DNA of 64,000 bases, taken from the NCBI RefSeq assembly GCF_051781005.1, contig NZ_JBPWOA010000034.1, positions 62,001-126,000 on the forward strand, given 5' to 3'. This document shows, piece after piece, positions 27,023 to 35,113 of this stretch. The translations under genes were made by a program, and so were the position numbers. The DNA comes from Anabaena sp051781005 (GTDB taxonomy: Bacteria > Cyanobacteriota > Cyanobacteriia > Cyanobacteriales > Nostocaceae). The notes below the pieces were generated by a model. It was not told the DNA's origin. It made no database searches and worked only from the letters and a program-made list of their open reading frames with translations. Position 1 is the first letter of the stretch; each line of letters starts with the position of its first letter.

Positions 27023-27667
27023 ATGACATCCTATACAACTTCCTCTGCCAAAGCGGAAATGAGTGAACTCCGGCGCTTGAAAAGCTTACTACCACCAGAA
27101 TTGCAAAGTTGGGTAACGGTTGAAGGCACAACTGAGGTCAATCCACCCCTGGTTCGTTGCGAAGAAATTGGGAAAGACCAGGTAGAAATTCAAATTGACT
27201 TGGTGAAATGGGATGCTTTAGCAATGGATCAGCGTAATCTGCTGTTCTGGCACGAAGTTGCTCGTGTTCAAAATGACACAATTCCCAAAGATGGTTGGGA
27301 AATGGCAGCATTGGCAATTGGTTTAGGTGGTGCTGTCGGTGAATTATGGGTGCAGGATGGATTACTGCTAGTTTTAGCTTTAGCACTTTGTGGCGTATCC
27401 GGTTGGCGACTATATCAAAAAAATAATGGGGATAAGCAAATTAAAGAAATACTCGATGCAGACGAGAAAGCGATCGCACTGGCAACTCGCTTTGGATATA
27501 GTCTCCCCAACGCCTACAAGAGTTTAGGTAGCGCCTTAAAAACTTTAGTTGAAAACACTCCCAACAAGCGCCAGCGTTCTCGCTACGAAGCCAGACTTTC
27601 CGCCCTCAAACGCAGCGCCAACAAAGCCAAAGCCAAATCTAAAACTATGGATGAAGGCGGAATGTAA
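27023..27667 (+). CDS. DUF3318 domain membrane protein
   Basis: 214 residues. A soluble N-terminal part with FWHEVARVQNDTI (about residues 74-86) precedes a hydrophobic hairpin (about 93-132) and a basic C-terminus rich in Lys/Ala (RSANKAKAKSKTMDEGG). This layout is that of DUF3318, a family confined to cyanobacteria and plastids. The HEVAR motif recalls a metalloprotease-like helix, but no second metal ligand is evident. Function unknown. Confidence 0.78.
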   Translation: MTSYTTSSAKAEMSELRRLKSLLPPELQSWVTVEGTTEVNPPLVRCEEIGKDQVEIQIDLVKWDALAMDQRNLLFWHEVARVQNDTIPKDGWEMAALAIGLGGAVGELWVQDGLLLVLALALCGVSGWRLYQKNNGDKQIKEILDADEKAIALATRFGYSLPNAYKSLGSALKTLVENTPNKRQRSRYEARLSALKRSANKAKAKSKTMDEGGM

Positions 27668-27680
27668 GACTAAGTGCTGA

Positions 27681-27736
27681 GTACCGAGTACCGAGTACCG
27701 AGTACCGAGTATTGAGTATTGAGTATTGAGTATTGA
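27681..27736 (+). repeat. Heptamer tandem repeat (GTACCGA)4(GTATTGA)4
   Basis: Eight perfect 7-bp units: four GTACCGA (27681-27708) then four GTATTGA (27709-27736). The two halves differ by a CC to TT change, so the array expanded separately on each variant. It lies between DUF3318 and the queE 3' end. Confidence 0.95.
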
Positions 27737-27755
27737 GTAAGAATTTTCTCTCCCT

Positions 27756-27799
27756 GCTCCCCTTCGACTCCGCTCAGGGCAAGCCTGCCTCCTGCCTCC
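27756..27799. repeat. Dispersed repeat, copy 2 (after queE)
   Basis: GCTCCCCTTCGACTCCGCTC then AGGGCAAGCCTGC, nearly identical to 24509-24553. It abuts the queE stop codon. Confidence 0.75.
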
Positions 27800-28596
27800 T
27801 ACATCTGCTTCAGCATTTTGTGAGTTTGGGGGATCACCCGCACTTGTTTAACAAATTGCTTCATCAAAGCTTGCCATTCTAAAACCTGGTCTGGGGAAGG
27901 TGCCAAAACTGGTACTTGACTGAATTGTTCAGAATCTGCCAAAGGTGTAACAGGTTGCAGAAATATAGGGATATCCTGATGTACTCCCCCGACTAACATC
28001 CCAGAACGTTTCAATTCGCCAGGATCTGTCCTTTGAGAGACAATTATCTTGACAAAAACCTCTAAATTTGCATCAAAGCAGAGTTGGAGAAATTTTTCGT
28101 GTTCTGTCCAATGAGTTTCGCCACTAACACTGGGCAGTTTTAAATCCATACCCACAGAATCAAGATAGGGGAGAATCATGGCTAATTGTTCTGGCCTATG
28201 CCCTCCAGTTTCCAGGTATATGGGTAAATTGGTGAGCGATCGCACTTCCGGGAGAAATTGTTCTAAAAAAGGGGCATGAAGAAGTGGTTCGCCTCCCGTT
28301 AAGCTGATGCTATCGTGTAAAGAAGGCAAGTTTTGCCTTTCCACCCATTGGAGCAAAATGGGCAAGGGAACAGGATTAGAGTGCATTTCAAAGTCTCTTA
28401 ATCCAGGTGAACGCTCTATCTTACATACAGAAGGTGCATCCCATGTCTGGGCGCTATCGCAGAAGTGACAACGCAAGTCACAAAGACCAAAGCGAATAAA
28501 AATCTGACGTGTCCCGACATTCAGTCCTTCCCCTTGAATAGCAGAGAAAACTTCAACCAGGCGTGCGGTAGGTTTGACTATAGTTTTAGCAATCAT
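27799..28596 (-). CDS. queE: 7-carboxy-7-deazaguanine synthase
   Basis: Radical SAM enzyme of queuosine (preQ0) biosynthesis, ring-contracting 6-carboxytetrahydropterin. About 265 residues from ATG 28596; a GTG at 28626 would add ten. Signature FSAIQGEGLNVGTRQIFIRF, the [4Fe-4S] cluster motif CDLRCHFCDSAQTW (CxxxCxxC), and the SAM-binding SLTGGEPLLHAPF are all present. MDLKLPSVSGETHW is a QueE core motif. It is alone on its strand here, converging on the DUF3318 gene. Queuosine genes are commonly scattered in cyanobacteria. Confidence 0.92.
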   Translation of the reverse strand: MIAKTIVKPTARLVEVFSAIQGEGLNVGTRQIFIRFGLCDLRCHFCDSAQTWDAPSVCKIERSPGLRDFEMHSNPVPLPILLQWVERQNLPSLHDSISLTGGEPLLHAPFLEQFLPEVRSLTNLPIYLETGGHRPEQLAMILPYLDSVGMDLKLPSVSGETHWTEHEKFLQLCFDANLEVFVKIIVSQRTDPGELKRSGMLVGGVHQDIPIFLQPVTPLADSEQFSQVPVLAPSPDQVLEWQALMKQFVKQVRVIPQTHKMLKQM

Positions 28597-28798
28597 GAGA
28601 TGATAGATAGCAGTGCGAAATCGCACCTAGTCGTCACAGCAGCAAGTATGTTTTTAGCTTCTTGTTCTATTGTGAACTCTAGCACGCGATTTCTAAGCTC
28701 TCCGCTAAAAACTAGCCACTTGTCCTTAATCCTACTTTTTCAAAATTAGGTTAATTAATTTTCTAGGACAAAATTTATGTTTGGCAGATTAGATTTAG

Positions 28799-29848
28799 AT
28801 GGCAACTAAAGTGCATAGCTTCATGAGTAGCCAACCCACAGAGGCAGATTTCCCAGTTACTTACCTTCAAGACACAGCAATCGTGCAAATGTCGATGCGT
28901 TTGAGCGTGCTTGAGGCTGTCAGCTTAAAGCAAACCTGCCGAAACTTAATGCAAGCTGATTCCCATCCCCAGCAAGTTGTCCTCGACTTCCAAAATACTA
29001 TTTTTATGGATAGTAGCGGTTTAGGGGCTTTGGTAAGTAATTATAAATATGCCCAAGAACAAGGGATTTCATTCGTACTTCGTAATGTAACCCCCCAAGT
29101 GATGGCAGTGCTGAATCTGACAGGATTAGATCAGGTATTTTCTATTGAGTCTGTGAACAGCAGCAAACCAATAGAATCTAGTCACCCTGGAGATAGTCGG
29201 AAAGACGTTGCTCGGAAAGTAGATCCGCTACCTCAGACTCATCCTTCTGTCACTTCTTGGATGAAAAGACTGATTGACATAGTGGGATCATTGACAGGTT
29301 TAGTAATTACAGCGGTTTTATTCATTCCCATTGCGATCGCAATTCAAGTCAATGATCCCGGCCCCATTTTCTTCCGTCAAATCCGTTGCGGTTGGATGGG
29401 GAAGCGTTTTGATATTTGGAAATTCCGCTCAATGTGCGTGGATGCCGAAGCTAAGAAAGATCAAGTCAAAAATCAAGTAGAAGGCGCTTTCTTTAAAAAT
29501 GATAACGATCCCCGCATTACTCGCGTAGGTCGCTTTTTGCGCCGCACAAGTCTAGATGAATTACCACAATTCTGGAACGTCCTCAAAGGTGAAATGAGCT
29601 TAGTCGGTACCAGACCACCTACCCCAGATGAAGTAGAACGCTACGAAGTCCCAGAGTGGCAACGTTTTGATGTCAAACCAGGAATGACCGGCGAATGGCA
29701 AGTCAACGGACGCTCGACAGTACGCAGTTTTGAGGATGTCATTCGCCTGGATTTACAGTATCAAAAAAATTGGACTTTCGTTTACGATTTAAGGCTGATT
29801 TTCAAAACTATAGCCATATTGTTTAACAAAAACAGTGGGGCTGTTTAG
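28799..29848 (+). CDS. STAS domain fused to exopolysaccharide sugar transferase
   Basis: 349 residues. Residues about 20-115 form a STAS anti-sigma-antagonist domain with the phospho-acceptor motif FMDSSGLGALV. After a Pro/Ser-rich linker, residues 155-349 form a bacterial sugar transferase (WbaP/RfbP type): helix SLTGLVITAVLFIPIAIAI, then DPGPIFFRQIRCG, FDIWKFRSM, RITRVGRFLRRTSLDELPQF, MSLVGTRPP and KPGMTGEWQVNGRS. The transferase starts lipid-linked oligosaccharides by transferring a sugar-phosphate to undecaprenyl phosphate. The STAS domain suggests control by a partner-switching kinase/phosphatase. A later ATG at residue 9 is possible. A glycosyltransferase follows. Confidence 0.9.
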   Translation: MATKVHSFMSSQPTEADFPVTYLQDTAIVQMSMRLSVLEAVSLKQTCRNLMQADSHPQQVVLDFQNTIFMDSSGLGALVSNYKYAQEQGISFVLRNVTPQVMAVLNLTGLDQVFSIESVNSSKPIESSHPGDSRKDVARKVDPLPQTHPSVTSWMKRLIDIVGSLTGLVITAVLFIPIAIAIQVNDPGPIFFRQIRCGWMGKRFDIWKFRSMCVDAEAKKDQVKNQVEGAFFKNDNDPRITRVGRFLRRTSLDELPQFWNVLKGEMSLVGTRPPTPDEVERYEVPEWQRFDVKPGMTGEWQVNGRSTVRSFEDVIRLDLQYQKNWTFVYDLRLIFKTIAILFNKNSGAV

Positions 29849-30341
29849 CCAAACCCGCAAACTGAATTTTTTTTGATATGTAATCTACTGCTAAAACTAC
29901 CAAATTTAATTTCTGAATTTACCCAAGCCCAAAGCGGTTCTGGGTAAATTTAGCTGTTATTGATGGAGAGAGGAAATTCTGACTCTTGAATTCTGCTGTA
30001 GTTGACAAAAAGTACACCAGAGCGAGAATATTAGGTACACAGCAAATACATTTTTTCCATAAAAAAATTTTAAAAGTATTAATAACTACATTTTTATAGG
30101 TTGTAAAAGCTCAAAAATACAAAGTCTCAAATAGACTTCATGGAACATTTGCATCAAAAACTACATCTTCTTTAAGAAGCTAATATCAAAATTTACATAA
30201 TCTTCAACGAAAATTTACTGGCAAATAATATGTATAAAGAGATAATAAATTTATACAGGTGTCTCTATGCTCCACAGTGACTTTAAAAACAAATACTGAT
30301 TGTCGTTCAACAAAAAACCAGGAAACTCCGGCTAATTTTTT
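29849..30341. other. Intergenic, no gene seen
   Basis: AT-rich spacer between the sugar transferase and the WcaI-like gene. It includes A-rich runs near 30058-30070 but no strong hairpin, repeat or frame. The promoter of the downstream gene is expected here. Confidence 0.55.
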
Positions 30342-31613
30342 ATGCGGATTTTAATTTACTCCTACAATTACCACCCAGAGCCTATTGGTATAGCCCCCCT
30401 AATGACTGAATTAGCAGAGGGACTGGTCAAACGTGGACATCAAGTACGCGTAGTTACAGCTATGCCCAATTACCCGGAACGTCAAATTTATCCAGACTAT
30501 CGGGGTAAATTGTATTTAAACGAACAAAAGGAAGGAGTGGATATCCAACGTAGTTATGTTTGGATTCGTCCCCAACCAAACCTGTTAGATCGAGTGATGC
30601 TAGATGCTAGTTTTGTGATTACCAGTTTTTTACCGGCTATCATGGGCTGGCGACCGGATGTAATTATTACTACATCACCATCTTTGCCAGTGTGCGTACC
30701 TGCTGCACTTTTAGGATGGTTACGCGGTTGTCCTGTAATCTTAAATTTACAAGATATATTACCTGAAGCAGCTATCCACGTCGGTCTGCTGAAAAACAAA
30801 TTGCTGATTAAAATATTTACAGCATTAGAAAAATTTGCCTATTCATCTGCCAGTAAAATTAGTGTAATTGCTGATGGGTTTGTAGAAAACTTACTTTCTA
30901 AAAATGTAGCAGCTGAAAAAATAGTCCAAATTCCTAATTGGGTTGATGTAAACTTCATCCGTCCATTACCACGAGAAGATAGCCCTTTCCGTGCTACACA
31001 TAACCTGAATGGTAAATTTGTGGCTTTATATTCTGGCAACATTGCCTTAACACAAGGCTTAGAGACAGTGATTAAAGCTGCTGCAAAACTACGTGATATT
31101 CCAGAAATTGCTTTCGTGGTTGTCGGTGAGGCCAAAGGCTTGCAGCGGTTGCAACAGCAGTGTCTCGACTGGGGCGCAGATAACGTTTTATTATTACCTT
31201 TTCAAGCCCGAAAAGATCTGCCGCAAATGTTAGCAGCAGCAGATGTAGGTTTGGTAGTGCAGAAGAAAAATGTGATTTCCTTCAATATGCCATCAAAAAT
31301 CCAAGTTTTACTTGCCAGTGGCAGAGCCTTAGTGGGATCTGTACCGGATAATGGTACGGCAGCGAGAGCAATTAAACAAAGCGGTGGTGGAGTGATTGTG
31401 CCTCCAGAAGATCCCCAAGCCTTAGCAACGGCAATTTTAGACTTGTACCAAACTCCGGAAAAGGTAAAAACCCTTGGTTACAACAGTCGTCAATACGCTA
31501 TTGAGCAATATGCCTTTGAGCAAGCTTTAAATCAGTATGAAACATTGTGTTACTCATTGACAGCCGCACCTAAAGCAATTCAGCCCATAGTTGTCACTAA
31601 ACCAGAAACTTAA
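30342..31613 (+). CDS. WcaI-type GT4 glycosyltransferase
   Basis: 423 residues, two-lobed GT-B fold. The N-lobe starts MRILIYSYNYHPEPIGIAPL and contains LNLQDILPEAAIHVG; the C-lobe has FVALYSGNIALTQGLETVI and the nucleotide-sugar region AAADVGLVVQKKNVISFNMP, followed by SKIQVLLASGRALVGSV. The last 20 residues are a loose tail. It resembles colanic acid WcaI-type transferases and acts on the cytosolic face during exopolysaccharide assembly, plausibly on the lipid-linked sugar made by the upstream STAS-transferase. Donor and acceptor sugars cannot be named. Confidence 0.85.
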   Translation: MRILIYSYNYHPEPIGIAPLMTELAEGLVKRGHQVRVVTAMPNYPERQIYPDYRGKLYLNEQKEGVDIQRSYVWIRPQPNLLDRVMLDASFVITSFLPAIMGWRPDVIITTSPSLPVCVPAALLGWLRGCPVILNLQDILPEAAIHVGLLKNKLLIKIFTALEKFAYSSASKISVIADGFVENLLSKNVAAEKIVQIPNWVDVNFIRPLPREDSPFRATHNLNGKFVALYSGNIALTQGLETVIKAAAKLRDIPEIAFVVVGEAKGLQRLQQQCLDWGADNVLLLPFQARKDLPQMLAAADVGLVVQKKNVISFNMPSKIQVLLASGRALVGSVPDNGTAARAIKQSGGGVIVPPEDPQALATAILDLYQTPEKVKTLGYNSRQYAIEQYAFEQALNQYETLCYSLTAAPKAIQPIVVTKPET

Positions 31614-31840
31614 TAGGTTTTATGAGTATCAATGCATTTATTTCAAGATAAGCAAGTTTGTACAGATGGAACTTAGCAATTTATGTTTTGCCTAGATCCA
31701 GCGTGCTGCTAATTGTTAAGCAAGCCCCATAAACACCTATTTTTTTGTTAGTATTCAAAAAAACCTATTTACACAATTGCAAGTTTGTTGTAAGTACATC
31801 AGACAAATTGTTACAAAAGGAAAAAAGCACCTGAGGTTTA

Positions 31841-32302
31841 ATGACTGATTATTTCCAAGGAAATTTCCCCCTACAATCTGTTCCACTGACAAAGAATACT
31901 GTGAACAGATCAATGGCTCAAACTGATGATGGCAGTGGCAAATTAGCTATAACCATCGCCGAAGCTGGGTCAGAACGCAAAGCTGGCGAGATTTTACTGC
32001 TCAGGGTAGCAGAGGTTTCTTACCTGTCTGACTACTTTGTGATGATGACTGGCTATTCTAGGGTACAAGTCAGAGCGATCGCAGCCGCAATTGAAGCCAA
32101 AGTTGAAAGCGATTTGCAACGTCGTCCCCTAAGGACAGAAGGAAAGGCTGAGGGAAGTTGGGTGCTACAAGACTATGGCGATGTGATTGTTCACATCATG
32201 ATGCCAAAAGAACGGGAGTTTTATAATTTAGAAGCGTTCTGGGTTCATGCCGAACGCATTTCGCTACCAAACTCCGATGACGGTGAGGATAAGCCCAGAT
32301 GA
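31841..32302 (+). CDS. rsfS: Ribosome silencing factor
   Basis: RsfS (YbeB/Iojap) binds ribosomal protein uL14 and blocks subunit joining when nutrients are short. 153 residues from ATG 31841; ATG 31913 (MAQTDDGSG) gives a form closer to the usual length of about 125. Family motifs: VSYLSDYFVMMTGYSRVQV, EGKAEGSWVLQDYGDVIVH and REFYNLEAFW. It overlaps the CGLD27 gene by four bases (ATGA), so the two are translationally coupled, a conserved cyanobacterial pair. Confidence 0.93.
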   Translation: MTDYFQGNFPLQSVPLTKNTVNRSMAQTDDGSGKLAITIAEAGSERKAGEILLLRVAEVSYLSDYFVMMTGYSRVQVRAIAAAIEAKVESDLQRRPLRTEGKAEGSWVLQDYGDVIVHIMMPKEREFYNLEAFWVHAERISLPNSDDGEDKPR

Positions 32303-32799
32303 TGAAATCCTCGGTTTCTAATTGCCCAGTTCCTACAGAACAACAACCGCTCAATGAGTACGAAGAGTTAAAAAATGCGTGGCTGTTTCGTGATAGCGCT
32401 GCCAAGTGGCGCGATTACACCAGCAAAATTTTTTGGATTTGGAGTTGGTCGTGGCTATTGGCAGGGCCTGTAGCTGCGGCCAGCTTTCCTCCACAAAAGA
32501 ATATGGTTTATTTTGTGCTTTGTGGCGCGGCCACAGCGAGCGTTGGAGTAGTGATGGTATTGGTGCGGTTGTACTTGGGTTGGTTCTATGTGCGCGATCG
32601 CCTTTACAGTCCCACAGTATTCTATGAAGAATCTGGTTGGTACGACGGACAAACCTGGACAAAACCCCAGGAAGTCATCACACGCGATCGCTTGATTGTC
32701 TCTTACGAAATTAAACCCATTCTCCAACGCTTACAAATTACCTTTGCAGCCTTGGCTTTAATGTATCTTATTGGTACTATAGTTTGGCATTTGTTATAA
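32299..32799 (+). CDS. CGLD27 family (DUF1230) membrane protein
   Basis: 166 residues with three to four hydrophobic helices (SWLLAGPVAAASF, YFVLCGAATASVGVVMVLV, FAALALMYLIGTIVW). Motifs YEELKNAWLFRDS, LGWFYVRDRLYSPTVFYEES and GQTWTKPQEVITRDRLI are those of CGLD27, a family shared by cyanobacteria, algae and plants. Its role in thylakoids is not settled. Overlap with rsfS indicates one operon. Numerous overlapping frames here are shadows of this gene. Confidence 0.9.
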   Translation: MMKSSVSNCPVPTEQQPLNEYEELKNAWLFRDSAAKWRDYTSKIFWIWSWSWLLAGPVAAASFPPQKNMVYFVLCGAATASVGVVMVLVRLYLGWFYVRDRLYSPTVFYEESGWYDGQTWTKPQEVITRDRLIVSYEIKPILQRLQITFAALALMYLIGTIVWHLL

Positions 32800-32827
32800 A
32801 TTAGTCATTAGTCATTAGTCATTAGTC
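32800..32827 (+). repeat. Heptamer tandem repeat (ATTAGTC)4
   Basis: Four perfect ATTAGTC units directly after the CGLD27 stop codon, followed by ATTAGG. Confidence 0.92.
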
Positions 32828-32936
32828 ATTAGGAACTCTTAACAAAGAACAGGGGAGAATAGACTACTGTCTATTGCCTATTGCCTTTTCCCTCTGACAA
32901 TTGACAACTGACAACCTACAAAATAGATATAAACCC

Positions 32937-33890
32937 ATGACAATGGGAAAACGAACACAGGCCACAGCACTGGAAGTCCGGTTGTTGCGGGAAGGTATTA
33001 TCGAATCTCGGCATATAGTCCAGGCTGTAGTCAGCGACGAACGGGGACGAGTTCTGTCAGTTGCTGGCAACGCCGAAACCGCTGCATTTGTGCGTTCGGC
33101 ACTCAAGCCATTTCAAGCCTTGGCTGTCGCCAGCACAGGGACACTAGAGCGATACGATTTGAGCGATCGCGATTTAGCCATCATCACCAGTTCCCACAAA
33201 GGAACCTTAGAGCAGGTGAGGCAGGTATTTAACATTATTTGGCGGGCTGATCTTGATCCATCTGCCCTCCAATGCCCAATTCCTAAAGATAAACGCAGTC
33301 CTCTAGAATACAACTGCTCCGGTAAACACGCCGGAATGTTAGCCGTCTGTCAGCAACGCCATTGGCCTTTAAACAACTACTTGGATCGTAAACACCCAGT
33401 CCAGCAGTTAATTATCACCAAAGTGGCAGAATTGCTGCGAATGCCAGCAGAAGAATTTCTCACCGCCCATGATGACTGTGGCGCACCCACATATTTGATG
33501 CAACTCAGTCAAATGGCTTCTTTATATGCGGTGCTTGCCTCTAGCAATAGCTTGGATATGGAGCGTGTCGTCCGCGCCATGAATCATCATCCCACTATGG
33601 TGGCTGGAGATGGGGAATTTGACACCGAATTGATGCGCCTAGCTCCCAGTGAACTTGTCAGCAAAGCTGGTGCAGAAGGTGTGCAGTGCATCGGCCGACT
33701 TGGTGAAGGCATGGGATTGGCAATTAAAGTCATGGATGGCGCCAAACGGGCAAAATATGCCGTAGCCATTCACCTGCTGCAACAAATGGGCTGGATTACT
33801 CCCAGCATTGCCCAGAGCCTATCTGAGAAGTTTATGAACCTCGGAAAATACAAGCGTTTGGAAGTAATTGGAGAATTATCGCTTTTGTAG
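32937..33890 (+). CDS. Asparaginase (type PF06089)
   Basis: About 317 residues from ATG 32937; a TTG 36 bases upstream would add twelve. Motifs: VRSALKPFQALAVASTG, IITSSHKGT, YNCSGKHAGMLAVC, TAHDDCGAPTYLMQL and GEGMGLAIKVMDGAKRAKY define the asparaginase family seen in cyanobacteria and rhizobia, distinct from the E. coli-type enzymes. It hydrolyses L-asparagine to aspartate and ammonia in the cytosol. Next downstream is the split tRNA-fMet gene, 53 bases away. Confidence 0.88.
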   Translation: MTMGKRTQATALEVRLLREGIIESRHIVQAVVSDERGRVLSVAGNAETAAFVRSALKPFQALAVASTGTLERYDLSDRDLAIITSSHKGTLEQVRQVFNIIWRADLDPSALQCPIPKDKRSPLEYNCSGKHAGMLAVCQQRHWPLNNYLDRKHPVQQLIITKVAELLRMPAEEFLTAHDDCGAPTYLMQLSQMASLYAVLASSNSLDMERVVRAMNHHPTMVAGDGEFDTELMRLAPSELVSKAGAEGVQCIGRLGEGMGLAIKVMDGAKRAKYAVAIHLLQQMGWITPSIAQSLSEKFMNLGKYKRLEVIGELSLL

Positions 33891-33943
33891 TTGACAAACT
33901 TTTGACTTCGCGCTATATTAAGGAAGTCGAGAGACAAAAGCAA

Positions 33944-34264
33944 CGCGGGATAGAGCAGCCTGGTAGCTCGTCGGGCTCAAGACTTAAGATTAACTAAACG
34001 CTTATCAGTTAGTCTTGTATTGGGCGGCATACGGAGAAATTTGTATGTGTTTATCTGTCAAACTCGGGGAAGCCAATAGCGCGGTAATCCCGAACCAAGC
34101 TCCAGAAATGGAGAAGGTGTAGAGACTGGGAGGCAGACACCCTAACGTTAACGACGAGGGTGAAGGGACAGTCCAGACCACAAACTAGTTTAACTAGGCA
34201 ACGAAAGTTGTAGTTGGTAAGCATAACCCGAAGGTCAGTGGTTCAAATCCACTTCCCGCCACCA
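33944..34264 (+). tRNA. Initiator tRNA-fMet (CAT), split by a group I intron
   Basis: Exon 1 is 33944-33977 (starts CGCGGGATAGAGCAGCC, ends GTCGGGCT) and exon 2 is 34222-34264 (starts CATAACCCGAAGG, ends ACCA). Joined they give a 77-nt initiator tRNA with unpaired first base, three GC pairs in the anticodon stem (GGG/CCC), anticodon CAT and an encoded CCA end. Initiator tRNA genes with a group I intron at this place are known from other cyanobacteria. Confidence 0.95.
33978..34221 (+). ncRNA. Group I intron in tRNA-fMet (244 nt)
   Basis: The boundaries follow group I rules: the upstream exon ends in T (U33) and the intron ends in G, just before the anticodon. Core elements are readable: CGGTAATCCCG-like P4 region, GGTGTAGAGACTGGG, and GAAGGGACAGTCCAGACC with the conserved P7 GCAGAC/GACAGTC type pairing. 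No open frame lies inside; the matching endonuclease gene is just downstream of the tRNA. Self-splicing is expected for this class. Confidence 0.9.
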
Positions 34265-34276
34265 AATTAAAAAATC

Positions 34277-34312
34277 AAACCCTGTAATCTTAATTGGTTA
34301 TAGGGTTTTGTT
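34277..34312 (+). terminator. Rho-independent terminator after tRNA-fMet
   Basis: AAACCCT (34277-34283) pairs with AGGGTTT (34302-34308), followed by TGTTTT. It lies between the tRNA and the endonuclease gene, so the latter probably needs read-through or its own promoter. Confidence 0.7.
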
Positions 34313-34334
34313 TTATGCTGATTTTATTTTGCAA

Positions 34335-34778
34335 ATGGACACAAAGCTGAGAGGAGACATAGCAGAACAAGCTGCTGTTTTTCATGCTTTAAAACGTGGT
34401 TGGGGAGTTTTAAAACCTGTTGGTGATAGATTACCTTACGATTTAGTATTTGACGTTGAAGGAACTCTGATTAAAATACAAGTCAAATATGCTTGGTTTG
34501 ATGAACCTTCTGGTAATTATGTAGTAGATAATCGCCGCACAAAAACAAATAGACGGATAATGGTTAGAGATGTTTATCAGCTGTCAGACTTTGATTTTGC
34601 GTTAGTATATATAGAAAATCTTGATCTGTTTTATATTTTCCCTGTGGATGTTTTCATTAGCTATGGAAGTGAAATACATATTGTAGAGGCTGAAAAAAGA
34701 CAGCGCAAACCTCGTTCAGCAGAATATCGCAATGCTTGGGAATTAATCATAAACGCATTGACTCGTGCTGGGTGTTAA
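34335..34778 (+). CDS. I-Ssp6803I-like PD-(D/E)xK homing endonuclease
   Basis: 147 residues from ATG 34335. Catalytic residues fall at the positions recalled for I-Ssp6803I of Synechocystis: Glu11 (GDIAEQAA), Asp36 (LPYDLVFD), Gln49 and Lys51 (KIQVKYAW); the agreement supports this start over TTG 34308. I-Ssp6803I is the restriction-fold enzyme that homes a group I intron of tRNA-fMet. Here the gene lies 70 bases downstream of exon 2, outside the intron. It would cut the uninterrupted tRNA-fMet gene and leave the split copy intact. Annotation as group I intron-associated endonuclease is usual for this family. Confidence 0.88.
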   Translation: MDTKLRGDIAEQAAVFHALKRGWGVLKPVGDRLPYDLVFDVEGTLIKIQVKYAWFDEPSGNYVVDNRRTKTNRRIMVRDVYQLSDFDFALVYIENLDLFYIFPVDVFISYGSEIHIVEAEKRQRKPRSAEYRNAWELIINALTRAGC

Positions 34779-35075
34779 TTATTGCTGTGCATTATTCCAA
34801 ATTTCATAGAAGACACTCCACTCAAAAAAGTCCATTTCATCTCCTAATTTACCTGATTTAAATTGCTGATAAAAGCTGTTTGATGACATCTGATATTGTT
34901 TTTCAAATTGTTTTAAACGATTTTCTAAATCTAAGATATTTTGTTGACTTGATTGGTTAATTGTCGGAGATATTGCTAAGTTTGTAATTTTTAATTCTAA
35001 TAGTTTTCTTTCTTCTTTAGATAAAGATAAAATAATTTTGGCTATAGATTCAACCAATTTTGTATTCATATCCAT
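34779..35075 (-). CDS. Small antitoxin-like protein, 98 aa
   Basis: 98 residues, mostly helical, acidic-basic patterned; SIAKIILSLSKEERKLLELKI near the start and GDEMDFFEWSVFYEIWN near the end recur in small cyanobacterial proteins that often sit beside toxin genes. A coiled-coil-like segment (ILDLENRLKQFEKQYQM) lies at about 46-62. No toxin partner is adjacent; the next gene is DUF29-like. A second ATG two codons in is possible. Role not assigned. Confidence 0.6.
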   Translation of the reverse strand: MDMNTKLVESIAKIILSLSKEERKLLELKITNLAISPTINQSSQQNILDLENRLKQFEKQYQMSSNSFYQQFKSGKLGDEMDFFEWSVFYEIWNNAQQ

Positions 35076-35113
35076 TTCCTGAAATTTTACTAAGTTGGCA
35101 TTATTTCACAATT

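Noticed and set aside
34308..34334. TTG 34308 as start of the homing endonuclease
   Set aside because: It overlaps the terminator hairpin and shifts the catalytic numbering; ATG 34335 fits I-Ssp6803I better.
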